Shown here: positions 23,117-34,839 of the stretch, in pieces
Position numbering within the stretch: position 1 is the stretch's first letter
Layout of the letters: each line of letters opens with the position of its first letter
Origin: Guadua angustifolia
Lineage: Eukaryota; Streptophyta; Magnoliopsida; Poales; Poaceae
Length of the DNA stretch: 64,000 bases
NCBI GenBank assembly: GCA_036346375.1
Contig: CM070520.1
Span: 45,155,854-45,219,853 of the forward strand
Direction: 5' to 3'
Program-made: the position numbers and the translations under genes
Notes under the pieces: generated by a model
The model's database searches: none
What the model was told of the DNA's origin: nothing
The model's input: only the letters and a program-made list of their open reading frames with translations

Positions 23117-23432
23117 AACTCTTCACCCGCAGTCTAATATTAGCCTTATGCTTAGTCAACCAATCCATTCCTAGGATAACATCCAGGGTTTGGGTATCTA
23201 ATATAATAAGGTTCGCTAGGAACTCTACTCCTTTTACTAGTATCTTAACTCCAAAACATCCGACCTTAGAACGAAGTTCTGATCCAGGGGATTGGACTAG
23301 AAGTGTACTTTTAAGGTTAACAATATCCAGATCGTTTGTCACAGCAAAATCTCGAGAAACGAACGAATATGAAGCTCCTGAATCAAATAATACTGTAGCT
23401 GGCACTGAGTTGACTAGGAACTTACCGAGCAC
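23106..23432 (-). CDS. pol: gypsy aspartic protease
   Basis: A 108-codon frame on - carries LFDSGASYSFVSRDFA at about residues 16-31, the retropepsin DSGA active site, and LDVILGMDWLTKHKANI at about residues 88-104, the conserved second half of plant gypsy proteases. It lies between the zinc knuckle and RT, as expected. Its last ten bases overlap the RT frame, a shift that in a live element would be one continuous polyprotein. Confidence 0.85.
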   Translation of the reverse strand: MLGKFLVNSVPATVLFDSGASYSFVSRDFAVTNDLDIVNLKSTLLVQSPGSELRSKVGCFGVKILVKGVEFLANLIILDTQTLDVILGMDWLTKHKANIRLRVKSCVY

Positions 23433-23477
23433 GACGTCCGTAGCATTCCGGACTTCGTCTGCGGAGATATGGTTGAT

Positions 23478-24480
23478 TCAACCTCGCGTGAACGCTTGCG
23501 GTGTAGCTCCAGCTTGGGCGGGTCCTCGGCTTCCTCCTTGGGCAGGAGCTTTAGTAGGGGTGTTCCCTAAATTGAAGCGCACTGGTGTCACACCTCCCTT
23601 CTTAGGACACATATTGGCGAAATGCCCAGTCTTATTGCAATTGTAGTAGCGTCTTCCTGACATCTGCTGATTTCCTCCACTCTGGTTAACAACCACGGTT
23701 GGGTCCGAGGGTTTGTCGGTTGGTCTTAGCATTGGCGGCGGTGTCACGATCTTGTTTCCTATGGAACTGGCGAAGCTATTTGGGGTATCATTCTTGTTTT
23801 TTGCTAACCATGGTGTCCTCCTTGCTGAGCCATGCGGCGTTTGCGATTGTCGTCAAGTTCTTTGCGCTTGTCTTCCAGTATGAGCGCCTTGTTTGCTAAC
23901 TCTTGAAAATCGGGGAAGTGTGGGTGATCAACCCCACCTGCAATCCGGTGTTAAGTCCCTTCATGAAGCGGGATTGTCTGGCCTTGTCGGTTGCTACGTC
24001 TTCTGGAGCGTAGCGTGCTAGTTGAGTGAATTTATTCAGATAGTCGGCCACTGTCTGGCCTCCTTGCTTCAGTGCTCGGAATTCCTCCTTTTTCAACTCC
24101 ATGATACCCTCCGGCACATGGTATTGACGAAAAGCTATGGTGAATTCTTCCAATATAATTTCCTATGGGTTCTCCTGCGACGCGCAGTAGTTTTCCCACC
24201 ATTCAGCGGCGGTTCCCTCAAGCTGGTGAGAGGCATAAAGCACCCTCTCGTTTCCTTCACACTGCGTTATATGCAATTTCCTTTCGATGGTTCTCAACCA
24301 ATCGTCTACCTCTAGTGGACTGGCATTGCCTGAGAATGTCGGCGGACACGTCCTCATAAACTCGAACAATCTTGAATAGGGACGTGGCCCATTGTTATTA
24401 ACCGTTGTTGTGGCTGCCGAGTGTTGATTTGTTGCACGGTTGCCATCATAGTCTGCATTAATTGGAGTGCATCTTTGTGA
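23478..24480 (-). pseudogene. gag: gypsy Gag with zinc knuckle, frameshifted
   Basis: Three frames on - join in order. 24163-24369 holds PPTFSGNASPLEVDDWLRTI and EGTAAEWWENY, the capsid start. 23896-24153 holds FRQYHVPEGIMELKKEEFRA and GQTVADYLNKF, the Retrotrans_gag fold. 23478-23747 holds the CCHC knuckle CNKTGHFANMC. Frameshifts lie near 24158 and 23890-23750. The protein would form the particle and package RNA. The start of gag, upstream of 24370, is not clearly readable. Confidence 0.8.
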
Positions 24481-24917
24481 GAAATGCTCCTAGATTACGC
24501 ATGTCAACTAGCGGTCTTTGCTGGGATGGTGGTGTCTTTGCTCTGTTGCCTCGTGGTATGAACCCTTGCCTCTGCTCCGTTGTTGCGAGTGTTCACCATC
24601 TGCTGATTGCTTTGGTGGTTTAGAGATAAGGGGAAAAGAATAGGCAAGCATAGGAACTTATATGGGGAAACAGGTGTAACTTAAAACCCTTAAACATTCA
24701 AGCATAAATAATAGGTAGGTATGGTTTCTTACATAGTCTAGGGACTATGCAACCATAATAACAGTCACAACATCACATCAATTAGTTCATTACAACACGC
24801 ACATCTAATGTTCGAAATTAAGACGCGACTCAACACAGGTGAGTCTCAACGCAAAAGCTGATCACTACAACTCTGAAAAAGCTCACTCCTCGAGCCAACA
24901 CGGCTGCGGCTTGCCGA

Positions 24918-25613
24918 TCACGTACATCGGCGGGTGAGCTGGTATCGGGGCAAACTGATCCCCATGCCCTCCCACTTTGTGCAGTTGGGGCACCACCATT
25001 CTTGGTCCTCTGGCGCGGGCTCCTGCTCCTCCAGCTCCTCCTCGTCCTCGTCGTCGAGCTCCATGACGGCCTCAGGCTCCCCGTGGCCGTAGAGAGCCTC
25101 CTCTAGCTCGGCGATCCTCTGAACGGCGTGCTCTCTGGTCTCTCGTAGGGCAACCTCGGTCTCCTCCAGGCCAGCTGTACACAACACAAGCTCAAGTCGT
25201 GGCGTCCATGACCTCCTCTGAGCGGCAACAAGCGGCGGCCCAGTGCTGGCAGCGGCGTCGTCCTCCAACTCCAAGCGCGCCTGAAGAGGTCCTCCAGCGT
25301 CTTTGGTACACACGAAGCGGTGTCCCACTCGTAGCCGTAGTCCACCGCAACTGGCCTTGGCGCCACCGTGCACACTCTGTATGCCCGCCTCATAGCTAGC
25401 TTCGCTTCACCGCGGGTGGAGCGGACGGCCTGCACGCGCGTGCTCCATGAGTACAAAGTGAGGTGGTCTCCCATCCGCTGTTGATCCGTTGACTATCCAA
25501 AGCGGGATCGGTAGAGGGACGGTCGAAGCCTCCCAACACGAAGCATCCTCCACGGCTCCATGCGTAGCCTCCGTGACACTTTCATGAAAGAGTGAACCAT
25601 CCGCATCTGCCAA
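24918..25613 (-). pseudogene. Extra ORF upstream of gag (orf0-like), frameshifted
   Basis: Two adjoining frames on - (25407-25613 and 24918-25373) sit between the PBS and gag. The first begins MADADGSLFHESVTEATHGA. The second has ETREHAVQRIAELEEAL, a likely coiled coil, then a run of Asp/Glu (DDEDEEELEEQEP) and WWCPNCTKW. Some rice gypsy families with long LTRs are reported to carry an additional ORF in this position. I recognise the layout and the acidic coiled-coil character but not a function. Local GC content is much higher than in gag-pol. Confidence 0.5.
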
Positions 25614-25806
25614 AGCAACGCGTCAGAACAACAATTTTAAAAGAACACAAAAGTAATAGCAAAATACAGCATAGGTATGAAGTAAGGAAGAAGGGATAAG
25701 TCGAGATTTCATTGATTACTCTTGCAAAATTTTAGTCTTTAGAAATTAGCTTTTATCCTTTCTAAAGCGGCCAGTCTAACTAGGGTTAAGTCCTACAGTC
25801 AGTATG

Positions 25807-25818
25807 GCTCTGATACCA
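25807..25818 (-). promoter_or_regulatory. Primer-binding site (tRNA-iMet)
   Basis: Read on -, TGGTATCAGAGC matches the standard plant primer-binding site for initiator tRNA-Met and lies four bases inside the 5' LTR. It fixes the orientation of the element. Confidence 0.9.
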
Positions 25819-25822
25819 ACCC

Positions 25823-28800
25823 TGTCGTGCCTCGAATTTACGGATTCGGACACTCTGTGTATTCGGCACTAGTCCAGGATCACGCTAGTGCACATAGTAT
25901 AAACAGGTTGAAGTACCACAATCATACATAGCGGAATTTAATGATAAAGTACTTCAAACACGGATGTAAGCGAGTTACACGGCCTTATGGCCACCTTACA
26001 ATAATTCACCACGCAGGGCGATAATTATCAAAGTAGCACAAGTTTATCAGCAGAAGCAAAAGTAAAACAATGAACCCTTCATAGCCACAAGCAACTGAGT
26101 GCGGCTCAACCCCTAATCCTCCTGGCCTTCGATGAACTCCTCCTCCCAAGCTGGCACGGCTTCTTCTTCTGAGGTTTTGTCGATGCAAGGGTGAGTATAC
26201 AACATACTCAACAAGTCATGCACAATGCAGTCTTATTACTACATGCATGGCTTATGCCAAAGGAAAGGCTTAATGGTTATTTTGCATAAGCGGCACTTCT
26301 TTTAAGCAGTAATCCTATTAGATTAAGCGATAAATCATTATTATTAATAATTAATTTCTCAATTCAATTCAGGAGTTTGGGCGCATGACCGAATTCATTC
26401 AACGACTTTTGGCACATGTACCACCCATTCCACATTTTATTTTGAAAATCTAACCCTTGATCAGTAATCCCGAGCAATGTCCAATACCGCGCATACGGCT
26501 ATTCAATAGATTTTTACACACACTGCAAAGGTCATACACTTTACACACAGGATACTGTCGCTCACCACGGTGATTGATTGCAACAAAGTCTTTGGAGACT
26601 AACACTTAGCGATGATCCTCTCGATGTTGCCTTTCTAACACTTTCTCACACAGAGCCAAAGTTTAGAACAGTGAATCTGTTAGATGGGTACCAAGCCGCA
26701 AAGATAGGTACGCTCCCCATCTGGTTACATTTTGTGTAACTGTCGCCCCAAGGTATCAAAGGAAAGATATTAGAGACCTACTAAACTAGGCCCGTCCCAT
26801 TTTGGACAAGTGGTTGTCTGAGAAACTTCAGTTCAAAGGCTCGCAAGGTAAAGTCCTTAACTGTCCCAGGCAAGACATCCATTTTATCTTTGCTCGGCAC
26901 ACAGCCTTCACAATCTTTCATACATCCCGTTGCCACACAGGCCCACCCGCCACGAAGCCTTCTCGCCACTTGCTCCGGTCCAAAACATTTCCCACACCGG
27001 GTTTGCATTTATGCAACACATGCCAATGCCCACTTCGTTGCACGAGTAGGACCACACAGGTCGCTACCCTCAATTCCATTTCATGACATCATCGCATTAT
27101 TCCAAAATGCGTTCCATAATTGTTTAGTCAGTATTGATTTGCTAAATGAAAGACATTCAACGCATACAAGCGTGCTAGCGACTAATCACGATCTAGCCTC
27201 CGTGTTGGCATTAATATAGCAACCAACATAATTTAACATTCTAGGGTGACAAGGTATTCAGGGCATACAATGACATTAACAAGGTGGCATAATCAAAATG
27301 GTATTTTCAGCTACCTTTCCCAACCTAAACAATTTCATTTTTAACTAACATAGCATGCATAAATTGAATCGAAATACATTTTAAAATCTAGGGGCAATAT
27401 GGTCAAAGCATGACTTTCCTTCGAAAAGCAGTTGGTTTTGGTCCGGCTCTTGCGAAGGGTCTTCGAATTCTCCCTCGGTGACTCCCGGCAACTCGGGGTC
27501 TATCCGTATCAAGCAAACACACAATAAGTACACAATACAGATAGCAAGATCAACACTAAAAATAAAATAAAAATCATCATTAAATAGTTTACATTTTTAA
27601 AAATTTTTGGTCACTGGAATCACCCAAATCCGAGTTAAAATGCAAAAGTTATAGCATTTGCAAGATTTCTGAAATTCAAATAAAGAAAAACCGAATTAAG
27701 TGATTTATTTTTCTACTAAAAATTCGGTTAAATCCTCGGCTTGACACGTGTCAGCACCAGAGAATGCCACGTCGTCTCAGACACTGACAAGTGGGCCCCA
27801 GATGACGTCATGCTGACGTCAGCACAGCCGGGGTCATCACACTGACATGTGGGCCCCACCGGAACAGTGCTTGGACCAACCAGAAGTTGACACGCGGCGC
27901 GATCTCGGCCCTCCATCAGGGATCCGATGGCCATCTTCAACCGTGCCGACCCGAGGTTACGTGGACGCACGCCTACCGTCGGATGAGGATCCTACGACTG
28001 CTGCTACCCGAGCGATACACAACTAAGAAGCCTACGTGGCTTAATCTTGACCGCATATTCGAGATCTAACGGCCTTCATCAAACGCTGCACCGCAGCTTA
28101 CACGGACGCCGACGCGATCGGATCACGAGATCAACGGTGCGAGGTACGGCGATTTCCTATTCCGCACCTCGTGGATGAACCCGAAGCGATCGGATGAGGA
28201 TCCAACGGCCATGGTTACGGAGAGTTCTTCGCTCACCGCACTTTCGTGGACACACCAGAGCCGCGACGATTACCATCCAACGGCCGAGATCTACGGTGCA
28301 TATTCAACTTAACTCTCTGGCGGAGACGTGGCGCAACCTCGCCCGTTCGATGAGAATCCGACGGTCATTTTCAACTGGAGTCGATCCGGTCTAGCGCTAC
28401 AGAGAAGGAGACGTGGCGTTACCTCGCCCGTTCGATGAGAATCCGACGGTCGCAGTGCATTGCGATGCTTGAAGAAGAGAAGGCGGTGCTAGTCGCCGGA
28501 CTTGGAGAAGATGACTGGCTCGGCGGCGCTACGAAGCTGCTCTGGCGTGAAGAAGTGGCCTGATCGGTGCGCGTGACACAGGGGACTCGGCGAAGGTCTC
28601 AAATGCGGTGGAGAGCGGCGGACGGCGGTGAAAGGTGAGGAACAATGTGGCGGTGGTGATGGCAACTACGGCGAGCCTCCGAGTGAGCTATGGAGCACGG
28701 CAGGACGCGAGAGAAAGAGCAAAATGAGCGGGCGAGTGTGCTGCATGCGTTGGATTATAACCCCCGCTCGGACACGCCTCGAAACGCATGCAAATCCTAA

Positions 28801-29427
28801 CAAAATCCTCGGCGGCCAACAGTGGCCGGCGGTGCGGCAGTCGCGCCCTCCCGAGACGGCGAGACCGATCTCCACCGTTCGTACGAAATCCAACGGCGGT
28901 GAAAGAATAACGCTTCCGCAAAACGTGCCACGCGTCGGCATCCGAGCGGCTACTTACGGAGATCCAACGTCACACGCAGCCGAAGCGACGCGGCTCATCC
29001 ACGGCAAATCGATCGGGATCGAGCGATCCACGACACGCGCGCTAGGGTTCAGCCGACGCGAGCATAATCTGGGCCGCCCGACCCAACATCATGAGAAGCG
29101 ATTTTCCAAGTTTTAACAATAAAATAAATCCAATAATTCAAAGTAATTAATTAGGGCACTAAAAATACCCGAAAAATTCTAGAAAAATTCCAGAAAATAT
29201 TTTAGGGCATTTTGAGCCTAAATAAAATATTTTTATTTATTTTTGATAATTACCTTTTCTGATGATCAATTTTTCAAGAAAAGAATAATCCAAATAAATT
29301 TTGATTAAATGCAAATAAATCCCAAAAATTCAGATAAATTCAATTAAATGCAATTAAAGGTTGATTAATTCACAAAAATTTTAAATAACTCCAAAAATTA
29401 AATTGGGGCAAATTTCGGGACGTTACA
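25823..29427 (-). repeat. 5' LTR of the 16.6-kb gypsy element
   Basis: In + it begins TGTCGTGCCTCGAATTTAC and ends GGGACGTTACA, 3605 bp. It is the partner of 12782-16186. The hairpin GAGTAT/ATACTC is at 26193-26209. The segment about 27860-28035 contains ~130 bp missing in the partner. The repeated AT-rich end (29110-29420) is almost unchanged between the two LTRs, whereas the GC-rich centre has diverged strongly. Open frames on either strand inside it are not supported as genes. Confidence 0.92.
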
Positions 29428-29759
29428 TACTATCATTCCCACCCTCTTGTTTCGGGACCTAGCTCTGATACCAACTAATGCATCCCTCCCGGGTGTGCAA
29501 CATGCCCTTCGCGGCCCAGCCGTATGGCGCACGTGCCTCGCCTGGCGGATCGCCTAAGCCCAGCCAGGCGTGGGCCTTGGCCCAACGAGGAATACACACC
29601 TTGGCTGCCATAGCCAGGCCATAAGTGTCCCATGTGGCCCCTAAAAGACTAGCCTGATGGGGGAGGGTTGCTCTCCTTTTAAGGTGGTATTCTCTCCCTT
29701 CCACAAGTAAGGTGGTACTATCATTCCACCCTCTTGTTTCGGGACCTAGCTCGATACCA
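29428..29759 (-). repeat. PBS-leader module array, right part
   Basis: It continues the second module copy (to about 29474, with an intact AGCTCTGATACCA, the reverse complement of a canonical PBS) and holds a third full copy (29475-29759) whose PBS end abuts the LTR at 29760. With 12245-12781 it makes three head-to-tail modules, all in the orientation of the LTR on their right. Confidence 0.8.
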
Positions 29760-30709
29760 CGATGTGACTTTGGGTCCCGATCTTTCGATGAGAGTGATAA
29801 CCGATTTGGTGGAATTGATTTTGACGATCCGACTACAACGCATTTACGACGATGCGCCTTAGCAATCGCTAAACCAACTCGAGAGGGTTATTGATCTTGC
29901 CATTGGCACGATCAACTGAACACGAGGTTCAATTCCTGCATGCAACCGAAGAACAAGAAAGAACAAAGGTAAAAGCAATCTGAAATTGCAAATAAAGATG
30001 AAGGATTGATAATGTGGGGTTCTGAAACAATGAGCTTCTTAGGTGGCTATTGAGCACGTCTGGAAGACTCAAAATAGTAGCAATGGCTAAACTATCAAAT
30101 AAACAAAACCCAAAAACTAAAGTACGGAGGTAGCAAACAATATATAGAGGTGAGTGGTGGCTAGGGGCGGGCAGCAACCATGGGGGGCGGCCAAGGGGGT
30201 TCCCTAGGGTTACATGGGCTTTGGGCCCAAAATGACAGGTGGTGCAGCACCAGGAATTTCTGGCCTGCGACACTCTTCTGTGTTGCTTCAAGATGAATTT
30301 GGCATTGGGGCTGGATCCATTAGAAAGTAGACTCCAAGATCTTTCAAACGTGTACTCATGGGCCTCCAGAAACCTTCGGAATCAAAAGTTATGGCCTTTT
30401 AAAGTTAGCGCTGTTGGTGAGGCCGAACTGGACTCGGACTTGTTCTCTTCCCAATCTGACTTGAACTTGATCTTTGGCCTAATTTTGGTCCGCAAGGGTC
30501 CTTCTCCATGGTTCCTAAGTACAATCAAATCATCACAAGTATTAAATAGCATCCCATTCATATTATCACTAATTGGGAGGCTTAGGAACGCATTCACCTG
30601 ATGATTAAACTGTCGTGCGCGAGCTCGAGTAACCGGTCCTTGTATAATCGCAGTAGGTTCAAATTGATGTGTAGATGTGGCTGTATCCATGGAAGTGATG
30701 TCCTCATCA
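29760..30709 (-). repeat. Ty3/gypsy 5' LTR (-), family related to 52957-53863
   Basis: The right end reads ATGTCCTCATCA, the reverse complement of TGATGAGGACAT, the same LTR start as at 52957 and 62015. On - it holds an open frame (30382-30690) with QGPVTRARARQFNHQVNAFL and DDLIVLRNHGEGP, matching the frame inside the 52957 LTR (QGPITRARARQLNQQVSSFL). The left end (GATGTGAC, about 29760) abuts a PBS-like sequence, so this is the 5' LTR of a minus-strand element. The gag-pol of that element is not present to the left of the leader modules. Confidence 0.7.
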
Positions 30710-32559
30710 CTAGATGTACATGAGTATCCATACTAAGTTTGCAAAACTTAAAACAGTATCTTGAATATAAGAAAATGGTTCAAGGGCTAAACTAATTGGG
30801 AACTCAATTGGTTCATGACTCAAGAAGCAGAGAACAAATAAATCCAATTATTTTAATCCTCCTGTTCATGAATCAGAAGATTAGTTTAAATAAGTTTGAT
30901 TAATCTCCGAATATCAAGACCTTAAAGCTAACTTTAATAGTACAAACATCCTTTAACTCCATAAGCATATGTGTTATCCTAAATAGAGCATCATGATCAT
31001 TGGTTAAGTAAGATTTTAATGAGCTTAAATAAGTTCTAACCCCATCATGGCCCTGTTTGGGAGAGCTCCAGATCCCAGCTGCAGCTCAGATCTGAAACTT
31101 ATAGGTTAAAATAAAGTGAATTAAGTTTATATTTTTAGTCTAAAATGTAAACAAGATGATCTACCTAAACACTCTTAATGTACCCACAGCTCCAGCTCCA
31201 TAAATTTCTGGAGTTAAAAATACCCTGCTCCACCAACTCCATAGATTTTGATGGAGATGGAGCTGGAGCTGTCCCAAACACCCCCTATATTACATTACAT
31301 GTATACTCATACATATGTATAAAAAAAGGTAAGATCACATTAATTCAAATAACAGAACCTTGGGTAAGCAAACATTAAGTTAATCAAATAATCCTTATCT
31401 CATATGTCACGCCAGATCCCCATAAGAATTTTACAATTAAAAAGATATGATATATGTGGTCCACTCATACTATCAAAACCCTGGCATTAAAAGTCATAAT
31501 CCTAGGATGTTCAAAAAGTAATACTCTCTCTGGTTATGCAAAAATACTTTATATTTATGCAACATTAAAATAAGTTCACATTCAACCCTAATAATCACTT
31601 ATATGAAAAACATCTCGGATAAAAGCAAAATATTGCAAAAATAGCTTTAAAACATTCTTAGAGCCATGCCCATCTAATGCATGAGAAATGGTTAGATTAC
31701 CTTGTAGGGTGCAGTCGCAAACTACAAACAAAAACAAGACGTAAAACGCATAAAACTTAAATCACTTAGGCCTTTTCAACAACCCGTAAGATATCTCATC
31801 TTAATACGAAAATTTGAAGGAATAGCCCAGAAAAACTATCCATCATATGTACTACCATAATCTGGAAAAATATTTTATTTAGAACTTGTTTTTCATATAA
31901 ATGTTACTAAGTCAATACCTCTAAGTGTTAAATCATAAACTTCAACATACTAGTCCGATTCCGTATAACGTAAATCTTACCATACCATATTAGCTCTTTC
32001 AGTGACAAATATAGTGTCTTGTCCAAACACTAAAATTTGTAAAATTAGCTTAGGAGCACTCTCCAATGTATAGACCACCCTAATATGAAGGAATAATCTT
32101 ATTTTCTCATGATTTGCATAAAATCGCACTAGCAAAATACCCTTAAGTGTTATGATTTCCAAACTTTATAATAGGAGTATATGAACTCGGTAATAATGAA
32201 GAAATCTGTAGTTAAGATATTTGTATCACCAGAACCTTCTTAAAAATCATGAATATATATATAACCAGTAACTTAACAAGCTAACATATTCAAAACTAAC
32301 CCTTATACAAAGTTAATTAAGGAATAAGTACTATTTACATATATATCATACAACAAAGTGACTAATGTTTAATCCTATTAATCCAAACAATTTTTGCATC
32401 TTGAATTTGATACTATAAATATAATATATCTAATATTAGCCTCTTGAATCCGTAAAACAAAGGAAAAGTAATTCATAAAACAAGAAGTAATATCATTGCC
32501 TCTAATGATATAAGATCGACTAGAATCCGAGTACCTAAAATCGTAAGAACTTAAACCTT
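30710..32559. other. AT-rich DNA without recognisable genes (one MITE-like palindrome inside)
   Basis: Apart from the palindromic element at 31049-31285 I find no domain, LTR end or long repeat. ORFs here are short and AT-driven. TATA- and AATAAA-like words are frequent but carry no context. Confidence 0.5.
31049..31285. mobile_element. MITE-like palindromic element (GGCCCTGTTTGGGA ends)
   Basis: The left end GGCCCTGTTTGGGAGAGCTCC and the right end read in reverse, GGGGGTGTTTGGGACAGCTCC, form an imperfect inverted repeat over a ~237-bp AT-rich unit. Ends with (G)TTTGGGA...CTCCAGCTCC are common in grass MITEs of the PIF/Harbinger and hAT groups. No target duplication is clear, so the superfamily is open. 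Confidence 0.6.
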
Positions 32560-33156
32560 AAACCATACCTATTTTCTATGATTTGTTTCTATTTGGATTT
32601 CCATTTGATTTCTTTTTATCCTTATTGAAAACTTGTTATTTGTCATTTGTTATGTTCTTCGTTCGCAACGCGTAGAACCCGACGTCACTACTTCCATCAT
32701 CGACTGCGACTTTAACTTCGTTGAAGACATCAATAAGCAAGGAAAGCACCCCCTTTGATCATGTTGATCCCAGTTTTATAAATATTTTTTTTAAATGTTT
32801 TTATTGCATATGCTATTTTCATTAAATGCTGCTACTTTGTGGGTACTGGTAGATATACCTGCTATATTATGAAGTCCCCTTAGTGTTGACATGTGAACCT
32901 TGACAACCCTAGAATTAAGGTTAGACAATATCTGATGTCAAATTGGGTATATGCGATGGTTAATAATCGTGCTTACCCATGTTTTAGACTTGGGATAAAT
33001 CACTTGGAAAAATTGATTAGATGAAACTTGGAAATATTGAGACATGATGATGGTTATTGGTATTTTGGTTAAAGATAAAAATAAAACTATGTTTTTTATG
33101 CGGGCAATTATTGGCAATAGCCGAAGGTGCATGGATTTGCACGTAGTGTAGGGGGA
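32560..33156 (+). repeat. 3' internal region of an LTR element, copy A, ending in a PPT
   Basis: Homologous to 37070-37661 plus 40672-40715: both contain TAGAACCC(G/A)AC(G/A)TCACTA, AAGCACCCCCTTTGATCAT, GGTATATGCGA and TTATTGGCAATAG. It ends with GTAGGGGGAGAC at about 33146-33156, a purine tract directly before the LTR. No Gag or Pol domain is visible in it. Confidence 0.55.
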
Positions 33157-34313
33157 GACTATTGCCCGTGTCGGATTAAGGACCGAACTAATTGTACGTT
33201 ACATCCAAGTATTTCCGTACAACCACAAGTGCTGATATGGGACAGCCTTAAACCAATTAAGTTATCTAGTTTAACTTTGCACATTGGAAGGCCGAAATAG
33301 TACGAGCTTCTTCAGTGACTGGTTGCTCAGAGGGGCGTCCACACCGAGGTGTTGGGAGCAGCGTTTGTTGATACAACGGTGTACGCCATACTATGGATAT
33401 GCTTAATCATTTACTGTACAGTGACTGTACAAATATTTACACCATAGTACGGGTTTAACGTCACCGGGCTGGTGCAAAGTTAACCTAGGTAATGTAAAGG
33501 TTTTTCGTCATGAACATTTTGGCCACTACGCCAAAGGTGCGTGAAACATGCGGCAAAAAGAAAAGGTCATGACTTGTGAGTAAAGCTGTACACCTCTGCA
33601 GAGTGTGAATCTTTTCGAAAAGCCGTTCCCGCGGTCATGGGACACTTGGTGCGTCTGCATTAGTTAGCGGTTTTGGTATTTTCTAAATGGGTTGGATTGG
33701 ATACATTTGTTGGGAAGTATTTGTCTCAGATTGAGCCATGTGTTGGCAATGGACATCTCGATGCTCACGTCGTGGAGGACTGTGAGTTGTTACTTATGCT
33801 TTACTTATTATTTTCATATCTGTCAAATTTGCTTTTGTAAATTATATTTTGCAATTACTACTTGTTTTACAATTTAATTTAGCTTTATGCAAATTAACCA
33901 TAAAAGCCTTTCCTTTGAAATGGCATGCATATATTGTAGGTTTTGCAAAAGTCTTGCTGAGTACGCAAGTACTCACCCTTACTTATTCGTTGTTTTTAGG
34001 TCAAGAATTAGAATAGCTCGACAAAACTTATTTGATGCAGAATTCGGGGATGTTAACGAGTTTTTCTAGGGATTATGCCTTGTCAGTTACCTGTGGGTTG
34101 GATGGGCATACTATAAGGCTTTTGATTCTTTCCGCTGCATTACTCTGAAATGTAAGATTTTATTGTATAAATTACCTTTATTATTTGTAATAAAGAGTAT
34201 GGATGTGATATCAATTGTTGTAAATATGCGTGCTAGCTACTGATCGTGGGACTAGCACTGTATGCACATTAGATTTCCATTTTTGCATTTATGTAAAAAT
34301 AGGGGTCACTACA
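33157..34313 (+). repeat. LTR (3') of copy A, about 1.16 kb
   Basis: It starts after a purine tract (TATTGCCCGTGTCGG; the copy B equivalent is TGTCGCTTGTGTCG) and ends GGGGTCACTACA. It shares with the long gypsy LTRs the block CACCTCTGCAGAGTG near 33592 and the hairpin GAGTACGCAAGTACTC at 33959-33974, 339 bp from its end. A perfect 17-bp palindrome (TGTACAGTGACTGTACA) is at 33415-33431. The first base may be mutated from TG. Confidence 0.55.
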
Positions 34314-34830
34314 GTGATGGCGAGTTGATTGCAGATCTGATCGGCCGATCAATCACCGGTAGTAGATCATTCGTTGTTGTAGATGATCCTCCTTGTGGTA
34401 GAGACTCGTGCTGATAACGTGTTGTAAAACGTAGTCGATCTCCCCGCAATCAATCACTGATTTGTAGACACAATCACGAGAGTAAGAACAATAGACACAT
34501 TTATTAATTCCAAGTTTACAATAGGGAGCACCCGATATATATAGTAGTCCGAGAGAAGAATTCGGATTCGCCCGCACCATAAAGAGATAGAGTTCTAAAC
34601 GGATACAGTTTAGAGTCCTTATCTCATAACAGAAGCCAAACAAATCGATGATCCTGTGCCCCTCCACCTAACCAACATAACGGATTACCACGTCATCTTT
34701 AGGCTCCTGATCACGAAGAAGTACTTGATGGGGCCGCTCTATGGCGTTGTGCCTCAAGGTGTAGGTACACTCTTGCCTGACAATGTGCAAACATGCGTTG
34801 CCACCAGCCAACAGCTACGAGTTTTTCACC
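34314..34830 (-). repeat. Probable Ty1/copia LTR and leader fragment (-)
   Basis: Read on -, ACAACACGTTATCAGCACGA (34403-34422) is the LTR-end/leader junction typical of many plant copia elements. The LTR would start at about 34420 and run right. Within it, read on -, are CTATATATATCGGG (TATA box, about 34530) and AATAAATGTG (poly(A) signal, about 34500) in the right order. The far LTR end was not found. The MITE at 34840 interrupts it or lies next to it. Confidence 0.45.
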
Positions 34831-34839
34831 CTCGAGTGC

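Larger units (their letters stand above)
12782..29427 (-). mobile_element. Complete Ty3/gypsy element (-) with long LTRs, nested insertions inside
   Basis: The LTRs are 12782-16186 (3') and 25823-29427 (5'). The 5-bp target duplication TACTA is perfect at 12777-12781 and 29428-29432. The PBS for tRNA-iMet lies at 25807-25818 and a PPT at 16187-16200, both in minus orientation. Internal order on - is upstream ORF, gag, zinc knuckle, protease, RT, RNase H and integrase, so Ty3/gypsy. RT wording (WGAPVLFVKKKDGSFRMCVDY) suggests a Tekay/Del-like chromovirus, a tentative clade call. A solo LTR (17084-20037) and a MITE (20261-21200) sit inside integrase. The element is itself inserted in the PBS-leader module array. 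Confidence 0.93.

Noticed and set aside
33692..34069. Two ~60-codon + frames as small host genes
   Set aside because: They lie in the copy A LTR, have Cys/Phe-rich AT-driven translations and no start context or homologue that I recognise.
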